The notes beneath the pieces were generated by a model, which saw only the letters and a list, made by a program, of their open reading frames with translations, made no database searches and was not told the origin of the DNA. DNA of 64,000 nt from Phocoena phocoena. Lineage: Eukaryota; Chordata; Mammalia; Artiodactyla; Phocoenidae. A program made the position numbers and the translations under genes. This document shows positions 55,701 through 64,000 of the stretch, in pieces (position 1 is the first letter of the stretch; each line of letters starts with the position of its first letter). The DNA lies in NCBI RefSeq assembly GCF_963924675.1, contig NC_089226.1, forward strand, positions 55,118,205 through 55,182,204. The letters run 5' to 3'.

Positions 55701-56329
55701 CCAAAGGCTTTCCTCTTTCTGTCATGTTTCTCTAAGGACCATACCTTCTAGCTTTTCCCCTAGAGGTGTGGCATGTCTAGGATGCTTATGACTGGGAAAT
55801 GGAGCCAACAGTGGGAGTCCTTTAATGCCAGAGAGTGTGGCAGATTTTGTTCCCAGCAGTGCTCTTGGAATTTGTGTATACCTTGCAACCTGATAGTCCT
55901 GAGAATATATCTGCTGTAGTGGAGGGAGATTAAGAAATTCATCGGAAGTGTCTCTTCGGGAGAATAAAAGGATGTTATTTGTTTATTTTTGTGGCCGCCA
56001 TTCAAGTGTTGAAGAAGGAGTAACTTGCTTTTGTTCTGTTTTTTGCCTTCAGACCAGATCTGTGAATAAGAAGGCTCTTGGATAAGGTATGTGTCAAGTA
56101 TACTGAGGACAAAGTGCACATTTAATTAGAAAATCAGGGAATAAAAGGCAGTATTTGGAGTGAGGGAGATTTCTGTAATTCCCAACAGGCATTTTTATCT
56201 AATAAAATCACACCCAATACGGGAGAAGCTCTTAAGGTACCTCCATGTAACCAACTCACAGGATTAACTGATGCTCTCGATTCCTCCTGGAAAACTTATC
56301 AACAAAGGCATACCTGTGTGCTTCTGTGC
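55701..56329. other. Unassigned sequence
   Basis: No repeat recognised. An open frame of 119 codons on the minus strand (55760-56119) has no known motif and no supporting start or splice context. Confidence 0.4.
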
Positions 56330-56450
56330 CCAAACACTTACTGAGTGCTTAACAAGCTTTTTATATAGATTAACTCATTAAATCCTTACAATACCACCAT
56401 TTTACAGGTGAGAAAAATATAGCATGAGGAAGTTAAATAACTCAGCACCA
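56330..56450 (-). repeat. MIR SINE fragment
   Basis: AACACTTACTGAGTGCTTAA, TTAACTCATTAAATCCTTAC and CATTTTACAGGTGAG are reversed MIR. Confidence 0.75.
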
Positions 56451-56607
56451 ATTAGATGCTTACCAGGAGCCAGTGATGTTTGCTAGCAAACCAATTTTTG
56501 CCGGGCACACATGGTGTAATTTAATTAAAGTGTAAATCTGTGAAATATGAATGTAAAGAGAGATTGAGCTATTATTTCTATGAAAACTAAATTGAATGTT
56601 TTGGAAA

Positions 56608-56700
56608 GGCTTGATAATGTCTGATTCACTTTGGTGTACAACAGAAACTAACGCAGCATTGTGAAGCAATTATACTCCAATAAAGATGTATTAACAAACA
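56608..56700 (+). mobile_element. Very short L1 3' end
   Basis: TGATTCACTTTGGTGTACAA, CAGAAACTAACGCAGCATTG and AAGCAATTATACTCCAATAA are the final 90 bp of the lineage-type L1, the same end seen reversed at 25200, 53490 and 63920. Confidence 0.9.
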
Positions 56701-56859
56701 AAGGTTGCTGTTGAATTAGGTATGAGCAAGACCACTGCTCTTTCCTGTCTCTATGACTGGGCCTGCTGCTGCTAATTAGAAGTTCTTTTCTATGTTTTCC
56801 TCCAGCAAATGCTTCCTCCAGATCGATCTCCTCTGAGAAGCCTTCTGAGGTAGCCTGAG

Positions 56860-57015
56860 TTTTACCAGTTCTGTGACTCAGCAGCAAGTTGCTCAATCTC
56901 TCTGAACCTTAGAGTCTGTATCTGTGAGACACAGATAATAATATCTACCTTGCAGGATTGTTGTAGAAATTAAGTGGGGTTATCTGGGCCATAGTAAGTA
57001 CTCAACAAATGGCAA
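56860..57015 (+). repeat. MIR SINE
   Basis: AATCTCTCTGAACCTTAGAG, ACCTTGCAGGATTGTTGTAG and AGTAAGTACTCAACAAATGG are the MIR 3' half. Confidence 0.8.
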
Positions 57016-57394
57016 AAATTATGGTATGCTTGTTGTTTTGCTGGGGGCTATGGAAACAGATGAATGAGGTAGTCCCTGGCTCCAGAAGCTGAAGACGAGC
57101 ACAGGACTCTGCCTGCTTTTGGCTCCACTTGCCCTTTAGTGAGCTGAAGCAGATTTTCACAAATGTAAATGGAAACTTTTCTAGATGTTTTCTTGACACT
57201 GACACCACTCTGTCATCCAAGTTCTCAGTTAGCATTTGAGTAACTCATCCTGAAGGCCTGGAATGCATCAGCACAGAGATCATCTTATGTTTAGTCACTA
57301 AGTGATTTGTCCTGAAGCCTTAAGGGGCCGTTGGAAGGCCTTCAAGAGGAACAGGTTCCAAATCACGGAGGCCACATGGAGGAGGCTCTGGGAT
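57016..57394. other. Unassigned sequence
   Basis: No repeat or gene recognised. Confidence 0.4.
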
Positions 57395-57595
57395 TTCTTC
57401 AAGTTGGGTTCAAATCATGGCTCTTTGACCTCAGGAAACTTACACAATAACTCTGAGTATCAATTTCTTCATCAGGAAAATGGGGGTAATGATTCTCATT
57501 TCATAGGTGGTAACAAGAAACAGATGAGATGAAGTGTCAAGTGTTCAGCACGGTACTTGGCATATAGTCAATACCTAATAAATGTTAGTTTCTAA
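57395..57595 (+). repeat. MIR SINE
   Basis: GTTGGGTTCAAATCATGGCT, CAGGAAACTTACACAATAAC, ATCAATTTCTTCATCAGGAA and ACGGTACTTGGCATATAGTC are MIR in order. Confidence 0.8.
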
Positions 57596-57779
57596 CAAGT
57601 GAATATGAGTAGGTAGGAATGTGGTGGGCACACAGCTAACCTATGAGCTGAGGAATTGCAAGTAGGCCTTTGTTCAACACTTTCTTTGTGCTATCATCGC
57701 AAAGACTCTAGTCTCGATAGCCCATTGGTCTGACCCTGCACACGGTCTCCTCTTAGTCTTCCAGTGGAAATGACTAATA

Positions 57780-57965
57780 CTCAAATTCTTATTCCATTAT
57801 TTAACTTGCAGAGTTGTCTTGAGTGAGGCAATCAGCCTCTGGGAGCCTCAGTTTGTTTATAACATGCAGATACAAGTGCCTACCTTGCAAGAATTATGAA
57901 AGGAATAGAAATAATGAAAAGCATGTAAGAGTGCTGACACAGGTAATCAGTGAACTGTGGCTAGT
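57780..57965 (+). repeat. MIR SINE, diverged
   Basis: GGGAGCCTCAGTTTGTTTAT, TGCCTACCTTGCAAGAATTA and AAAGCATGTAAGAGTGCTGA fit the MIR 3' half. Confidence 0.6.
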
Positions 57966-58040
57966 TATAGTATAGTAGGACGCCTTTATCTAACTAGAAG
58001 TTGGTCAATTGATCAAAAAAGTTGATTAAAGCAGGGAATC

Positions 58041-58379
58041 TTAGGACTCCCCTGGTGGCGCAGTGGTTAAGAATCCACCTGCCAATGCAGGAGACACAGG
58101 TTTGAGCCCTGGTCCGGGAAGATCCTACATGCTGAGGAGCAACTAAGCCCGTGTGCCACAACTACTGAGCCTGTGCTCTAGAGCCCATGAGCCACAACTA
58201 CTGAGCCCACATGCCACAACTACTGAAGCCCATGCACCTAGAGCCCATGCTCCACAACAAGAGAAGCCACTGCAACGAGAAGCCCGTGCACCACAACGAA
58301 GAGTAGCCGCAACTAGAGAAAGCCTGAGTGCAGCAACAAAGACCCAACACAGCCAATAAATAAATTAATTAATTTAAAA
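58041..58379 (+). mobile_element. CHR-L SINE with 13-bp TSD
   Basis: Starts TTAGGACTCCCCTGGTGGCG. The head has A box and B box (GGTTTGAGCCC), the body repeated CCACAACTACTGAGCC blocks, and the tail is AATAAATAAATTAATTAATT. TSD AAAGCAGGGAATC at 58028-58040 and 58380-58392. Confidence 0.96.
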
Positions 58380-58392
58380 AAAGCAGGGAATC

Positions 58393-59809
58393 ATAAAAAA
58401 AAAGATACAATCTTTCCTTCCCTCACCATGTCCTCCTAGTACCACTGAGATCATCAAACCTGTTAACTTCATCCCTAATGGTGGCTCCCATCCCCATTCC
58501 TGGCTCGTATGACAGACATGAGTCATCTACCTACAAAGGCTAGAAATTCTGCTCCAGGCATAAAATTTGGTTTGCAACCTTGCAGATTTTCCTGCTCAGA
58601 GACCAGATAAATGACCACAGGCCAGAGCAGGATGAGAAAAGGGTGGGGGTGGCATTCACCATGGACCACAGAAGAGGAAGATGTGGAGAGATCTGAAATG
58701 GGGGGAGGTGGTTCGGGAGGTTTGAAGGGAGGAGGAACCATGAAGTGGGAACTGCTTCAGTGACCAGCTGTCCCTCATGCTGCTGTCTGGAGTGGACCAT
58801 GCGTGACCTACAGAATTGGGCTGCCCACAAGCATCTCATTTGGAATGAGTTCTTTTGCCCTGGAGGGCTTGGCAAGCTTTCCTTCCCCATCTGACCTTTC
58901 ACATGTTAGCAGCGTTGACTCTTGTGAGCCTCAGAACATAGGGAGAGGGGATATGGCCTCCTGGAGGGGTAATGATGTCCTGAAAGGAAATCCTGACCCT
59001 GCTGTCAAAGTGGGAATAGACAGAACCAGTTTGAGCTGACCTCTGTGTTGGGATGATGGTGGAACACCCCACCTTTTTATGCATATTACAAATTGCAAAC
59101 TCTGTGGATTTAGGGCTCTGTGTTTCTAAGTCAAACTGGAGGCTACTCCCACTCTGAACTGGGAGCCATATAGTCAAGGCAAAATCCATCTGCCACAGGT
59201 GATGCTCATATCATAATCAAATGCACACTTCTGATTTAGTTGTTCTTGCAGCTTATAATTAGACCTTGTCAGAAAAAAAAAAAAAAAAGAAAAAAAGAAA
59301 CTTGAAAGCAGCTGTGTTTTGGTGCTATTCACGTCTGTGACTGACCTAGTTTTTAAAAATTAAAAATGTGCCATTGGTATTTGTCACATCTTTGTGCCTT
59401 GCTCACACTCCTATAGGATGAGCATTGAGAAGTGTTTTCTGAGCTGTGAGCATATGGAGGAAGAAGGGCATTGTGGCTGAGGGCATTGACCAGCCTCTCA
59501 AGCAAAATTCCAGAGGCATAGCTCTTCCTGAGATTTACCTTCACATGTTGAAAGGAAGATGGCAAAGTAGAGCTCTACAAATAGATGAGTTTCAGAGGTA
59601 AATAAGAGAGGATGTTGTTTATGCTGTGTTCTCAATGTTTTTGCCACCACTGGCCTAATGATAGAAGTGAGCTATAGAGCTGAAACCTTAATCATCAATC
59701 CTCCCATCCCATCCCTGAGTACAGAGGGTCTGATTGCCAGGATATTCCCTAAAGCTTGCAGAAAAGTTGGTGTTTATTCTAAAGAAACAGAATGAATTAG
59801 GACTATCCT
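58393..59809. other. Unassigned sequence
   Basis: The longest stretch (1.4 kb) with no recognised repeat. G-rich near 58640-58740 (GGGGGTGG and GGGGGGAGGTGG) and an A-rich run at 59272-59300. Overlapping open frames up to 120 codons at 58523-59189 have no known motif. It may hold a regulatory element, but nothing in the sequence proves it. Confidence 0.4.
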
Positions 59810-59825
59810 CTGTGTCTGGGTTTTA

Positions 59826-60162
59826 TTTATTTATTTTATTTTTATTTTTGGCTGCATCGGATCTTAGTTGTGGCTCACGGGATATTCGTTGAGGCATGAG
59901 GGATCATTCGTTGCAGCACGCGGGCTTCTCTCTAGTTGTGGCGTGTGGGTTTTCTCTTCTCTAGTTGTGGCGCACAGGCTCCAGGGCACATGGGCTCTAT
60001 AGTTTGCAGCAGGCGGGCTCTCTAGTTGAGGCGCGTGTAGTTGTGGCACATGGGCTTAGTTGCCCCACGGCATGTGGGATCTTAGTTCCCTGACCAGGGA
60101 TCGAACCCGTGTCCCCTGCATTGTAAGGTGGATTCTTTACCACTGGCCCACCAGGAAAGTCC
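59826..60162 (-). mobile_element. CHR-L SINE with 16-bp TSD
   Basis: Reverse CHR-L, from a TTTATT-type tail to CACCAGGAAAGTC. TSD CTGTGTCTGG(G/A)TTTTA at 59810-59825 and 60163-60178. The closest relative in the window is the copy at 17517-17858 (both have GTAGTTTGCAGCAGGCGGGC-type text). Confidence 0.95.
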
Positions 60163-60178
60163 CTGTGTCTGGATTTTA

Positions 60179-60999
60179 GACTTTCCAAGTATAATGGCTG
60201 GTTCTCTGCCTGCTCATAAAACAAAGCTTTCAGCCTCCCAACCACCCTCCCACGCAGAAGTCACAGGAAGCTCTCCTCTCTCCTCATTCTCAAGCATGTA
60301 TAAACAAGCAATGATGACTAGGCATAAAGGACAAGATAAACTAACAGATAAAATAATAATACTGAAGGAAGCAGAGATAACTCAGGGGAACAGACCAAAG
60401 CATGAAATAAACATTTAAAAGAATCATCTAATTAGTATCCTCATAGAAGATGGTACAGTCACAAAATAAGAACAGTTTGGTATTAAAAAGGAAAATGTCA
60501 GAGTGCAAAATCAGGGCTTTCCCAAAGTTGACAATAATCCTAACAATTTATATGACCTAACCGATAATTATGTGTGAGGCAGAAAGAAACTTTTCTAAAC
60601 TATCAGCTACAGAGAATGAATTTTGATCAGCCATAGAGACAAGATTGAGTTATCTTTCTATTCTCCCTATTGAAAATTATAAGATCATTGTCCTATGAAG
60701 AGGTTATCAAAAAAGTAAACAGTTAAAAGCTGTAGGGGAAAAAGTGTATGGAGGTGTGTCAGCTTTTTAAAACTTGTAATTTGTTGTAATTTCTTTTCTC
60801 ACTCTACATAAAAATTTACTGTCAGATATAATTTTGTATTCATAATTTAATATTCTTTTCTTAAAGAGACCTCCCTCTTCCCGCCTCCACACACCGCCAC
60901 CAATTTTCTAACTTTCAGGCCCCATGAAGCCTGGATGTGCCCCTGGCAGTGCATTGCTTGCAGATAGAACAGAGAAGATGGCAAACAAACTGCAGAATG
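60179..60999. other. Unassigned sequence
   Basis: No repeat or gene recognised; AT-rich toward the right. Confidence 0.4.
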
Positions 61000-61280
61000 A
61001 TATATACCATAAGATTTCAATTCAAATACCTTTCAAATACCCAACTCTCACTATCTATTGATTATAGCTACACATGCAGGTAGTAAAAGTGTGAAAACAT
61101 AGACTAGGAGGTACACATCTAATTTATGAGAATGGTTGCTTTGGAGTATGGGGTGCTCTGTTTTCACTTATTTTCTGAAGCAAAAATGAAAAAGTGTTAA
61201 CATGTATTTATTTTGAATGGTGGATATGTGGATGTTATTTTATTCTTGGTGATTTTCTTTTTTCAATTTAAATTGTATAA
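61000..61280 (+). repeat. Old L1 3' end, weak
   Basis: ACATAGACTAGGAGGTACAC, GAATGGTTGCTTTGGAGTAT and ATGAAAAAGTGTTAACATGT vaguely follow an old L1 3' UTR. Confidence 0.35.
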
Positions 61281-61611
61281 TTGTAGTCAAATTCCCTCAG
61301 AATTTGGAAGGCATTGTCAATAGTCTTCTGGTATCCAGGCCATCCTTTGCAGTTGACCTGATTTTCCCTTCTTTTTCCTTGTGGTCCTACTATTTCACAA
61401 CAATCTGTCTAAGTATGGACTTTGAGTCCCTCATCGTGCTAAACTTTTGTGAACTTTCCAACTTGAGGACTCATGTCCTTCAGCTCCAAGTATTTCTTTT
61501 CTATTAGTTCTCTGTCAGTTTTGTCCTTGCCATTTCTGTTCTCTTTCTGGATCTCTTGTTAGTCAAATGTTAGACTTCGTATTTTTGTCTCACATTTTGT
61601 ACAGGTTTTTA
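61281..61611. other. Unassigned sequence
   Basis: T-rich DNA. CTTCTGGTATCCAGGCCATC and CTTGTTAGTCAAATGTTAGA could be an old LINE but are not assignable. Confidence 0.35.
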
Positions 61612-61622
61612 CCCCCATCTTT

Positions 61623-61835
61623 TTTTTTTTTTTTTTTGCGGTACGTGGGCCTCTCACTCTTGTGGCCTCTCCCATTGAGGAGCACAGGCTCCGGACACGC
61701 AGGCTCAGCGGCCATGGCTCACGGGGCCAGCCGCTCCGCAGCATGTGGGATCTTCCTCGACCGGGGCACGAACCCGTGTCCCCTGCATCGGCAGGCGGAC
61801 TCTCAACCACTGCGCCACCAGGGAAGCCTCCCCCG
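61623..61835 (-). mobile_element. CHR-C SINE
   Basis: Reverse CHR-C, close to consensus. TSD CCCCCATCTTT at 61612-61622 and 61836-61846, with seven extra bases (TCCCCCG) between the head and the second TSD. Confidence 0.95.
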
Positions 61836-61846
61836 CCCCCATCTTT

Positions 61847-62389
61847 ATGGGAGATTTCTTTTCCATCTTACAACTCTTTTGTTAAAAATTTTGGCATTTA
61901 TATTTTTAATTTCCAATATTTTTTCCTTTTCATAACATCCTGTTTTTATTTTGTAGATGCTCTGTTTTCTATGAGGATACTAATTAAATGGTTTGAATTA
62001 TAACAGTTTCTTTTTTGTGTTGTTTTGCAGTTGGGATAATTTAAACACACATACTAATGTGGATTTTTCTTTAAAGAGTTAAAGGGTAGTGAGAGTTTAC
62101 CTGTTATAAAATTGTTCAAATCTTGCAATATAGATACAGAAACATTTAAGGATTCTAAAATATATTTTCAAAACTTGGACAAGAAAGCTGGCACAAACAA
62201 AATGAAGAGAGTTTATTCAAAAAGTTGATGAAACTCTAATGTATCATTTTTTCCTAATATATCATTTTTAACTGAAATTTGGAAAGATGTTTTTAAAAGT
62301 TTCAGTAAAATAAATGAGAAATGATTCCTGATTTGGATGTGTATACAACTTCATATAGACTATGGTATAATATATACTTGGTCTTTGTC
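61847..62389. other. Unassigned sequence
   Basis: AT-rich DNA; no repeat or gene recognised. Confidence 0.4.
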
Positions 62390-63060
62390 ACCAGTTCCTG
62401 GCACAGAGCTCCTAAAACCATGGGAGTTTCCTGAGTGATAGGATTATCTTTTGTTGTTCATTAGGAGCCCCTTTCAACCACACTTCAGTTTATACTAATG
62501 AGATGACTCAGAATGAGGTCCCTAAATGGCTTTAGAATAGAGGCTGGTCAGCTGAAACAACAACCAATTTCATTTCCACTTTCATCCCCACTCTCTGACT
62601 TCCTGGATGGTGATGGGGACTGGAGATTGGGTTATAAAAACTCTTAAACTACAAGACTGAGAGAGCTTCTGAATTGGTGAACACATCCATGTTTCTGGAG
62701 GGTGGCAAAGCCTGACTCCCTGGGCACAGAGGTTCCTATGTACCAGACCTCGATCTATGTACTATTCATTTGTATACTTATCTGGCTATTCATTTGTATC
62801 CTTTATAACAAACTGGAAAAGAAAGTATAGCACTTTTCTGAGTTCTATGTATCATTCTAGTGAATTATCAAACCTGAGCAGGGGATCGTGGGAACCCCTG
62901 AATTTGTAATCTTCTGGGAAAAAATGTGGGTAGCATGGGCACACAATTAGAAGCCAGAAGACAGGGGAACTCATTCATGTGGTCTTACAGTCAGCTCTGG
63001 AGGCACTGAGCAGAGTGGAGAAGTGTGGAAAGTGGATCTGGAGAACAAACAAGAAATCTG
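62390..63060 (+). repeat. LTR-like remnant
   Basis: Promoter-like TTATAAAAAC at 62632, then ATCCTTTATAACAAACTGG near 62800 where an AATAAA-type signal would lie, then a U5-like part (GAGCAGGGGATCGTGGGAAC). The order resembles an old ERV LTR (perhaps ERVL class) in plus orientation. The family is not confirmed. No viral coding region. Confidence 0.5.
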
Positions 63061-63159
63061 ACACATCCCTTGCCTAGAAGTTACGCTCTTTAATGCAATA
63101 ACCTCGTCTATCTTATACTTCATTATGCCCTAGTGCCTAGAACAGACCTGATGCATAGC

Positions 63160-63765
63160 AGTAACAGCTAACATTCACTAGGTGTTTACTATATCCTGAG
63201 TACTTCTATTGGGCTTTACATGTATTAAATTATTATTATTATTTTTTTAAAACAAAACCTACCAAATCACAAGTAGGGGATGATTTTCTTTTTCTTTTAT
63301 AAATTTATTTATTTATTTTATTTTTGGCTGCGTTGGGTCTTCATTGCCGCTTGTGCACTTTATTTAGTTGTGGCGAGCAGGGACTACTCTTCGTTGTGGT
63401 GCTCGGGCTTCTCATTGTAGTGGCTTCTCTTGTTGCGGAGCATGGGCTCTAGGCATGTGGACTTCAGTTACTGTGGCTCGTGGGCTCTAGAGCGCAGGCT
63501 CAGTAGTTGTGGTGTATGGGCTTAGTTGCTCTGTGGCATGTGGGATCTTCCCGGACCAGGGCTCAAACCTGTGTCCCCTGCATTAGCAGGTGGATTCTTA
63601 ACCACTGCGCCACGAGGGAACGCCTATATTAAATTATTTAGTTTTCATGTCAACTGTATTAGTTATTACTATTACGTATCATTATCACCATTTTCTAGGT
63701 GATAAAACTGAGGCACACAGAAGGCTAGATTTTACATATTTGAACTCCAACCCAGGACACTTGAC
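63160..63765 (-). repeat. MIR SINE split by a SINE insertion
   Basis: GGTGTTTACTATATCCTGAG and GGGCTTTACATGTATTAAAT on the left continue on the right with ATTATTTAGTTTTCATGTCA, CACCATTTTCTAGGTGATAA and AACTGAGGCACACAG. The two halves are one MIR interrupted at 63235-63626. Confidence 0.8.
63235..63626 (-). mobile_element. CHR-L SINE with extra 3' sequence
   Basis: The insertion is bounded by TATTAAATTATT at 63223-63234 and 63627-63638. CHR-L text covers about 63300-63625. The left 60 bp or so (63235-63297) are not SINE: they hold ATTATTATTTTTTTAAAAC, CCAAATCACAAGTAGGGGAT and a T-rich piece. Read on the minus strand this is SINE, first A-rich tail, short unique piece, second A-rich tail. Confidence 0.9.
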
Positions 63766-63904
63766 TCTGTGACCGTCACTACTTTTTTTTTTTAATTTAA
63801 TAATATACTTGATTTAACCCAATATAACCTAAATATTTTCACTTTAACGTGTAATAAAATAAAAGGCATTAATATGATTTTTTTTTGGTTTTGTTTTTTC
63901 TTTC

Positions 63905-64000
63905 CCCCCCCCCTTTTTTTTAAACATCTTTATTAGAGTATAATTGCTTTACAATGGTTGCTAGTTTCTGCTGTATGACAAAGTGAATCAGCTATACGTA
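63905..64000 (-). mobile_element. L1 3' end, cut by window edge
   Basis: Poly(C)/poly(T), then AAACATCTTTATTAGAGTAT and TTTCTGCTGTATGACAAAGT, the reversed 3' end of the lineage-type L1. It continues past the right edge, so its length is unknown. Confidence 0.9.

Noticed and set aside
55760..56119. 119-codon minus-strand frame
   Set aside because: AT-rich unassigned DNA, ordinary composition, no motif. The length is not unusual for chance in 64 kb.

Overview
The window is 64 kb of non-coding, repeat-dense mammalian nuclear DNA. The organism is most likely a cetacean (whale or dolphin). The reason is 32 copies of tRNA-derived SINEs with the CHR-type head (CTTCCCTGG.GGCGCAGTGGTT) known from the Cetacea-Hippopotamus-Ruminantia clade, together with lineage-type L1 elements. 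No intact host protein gene, rRNA, functional tRNA gene or CRISPR array is visible. Essentially every long open frame lies inside a SINE or an L1, or is antisense to one.

SINE classes used below: CHR-C is the compact form (about 200 bp) ending in GTACCGC plus poly(A). CHR-L is the long form (about 300-380 bp) with repeated 'CACAACTACTGAGCC'-like blocks and an A/T-rich tail. Short tRNA-SINE is the form of about 115-190 bp. Many carry clean target-site duplications (TSDs). These prove individual insertions and give the order of nesting.

Layout. 1-150: CpG-rich edge, possibly the fringe of a promoter lying to the left. 0.15-9 kb: MIR, a solo LTR, SINEs, old L1 and L2 pieces and a MaLR LTR. 9-12 kb: plus-strand L1 3' regions. 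12-15.5 kb: mostly unassigned sequence with a perfect 17-bp hairpin. 15.5-22.7 kb: a nested block of two minus-strand L1s and one plus-strand L1 holding a solo LTR and six SINEs. 22.7-26.5 kb: MER5, MIR, SINEs and a young truncated L1. 26.7-32.5 kb: a nearly complete but broken plus-strand L1 with two SINE insertions, a deletion of about 0.9 kb and a fold-back 3' end, followed by a 121-bp tandem duplication. 33-45.8 kb: ancient L1, L2, MIR and SINEs. 45.9-52.1 kb: a second, nearly full-length, broken L1 on the minus strand. 53.3-54.1 kb: a solo LTR of the same family as the one at 15.75 kb, with a perfect 4-bp TSD and an L1 insertion inside. 54-64 kb: MIRs, SINEs, an LTR-like remnant and an L1 3' end cut by the window edge.

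No genes work together here. What is recorded is the insertion history of retroelements. Subfamily names are given cautiously because no database comparison was possible. Boundaries without TSDs are good to about 10-50 bp.
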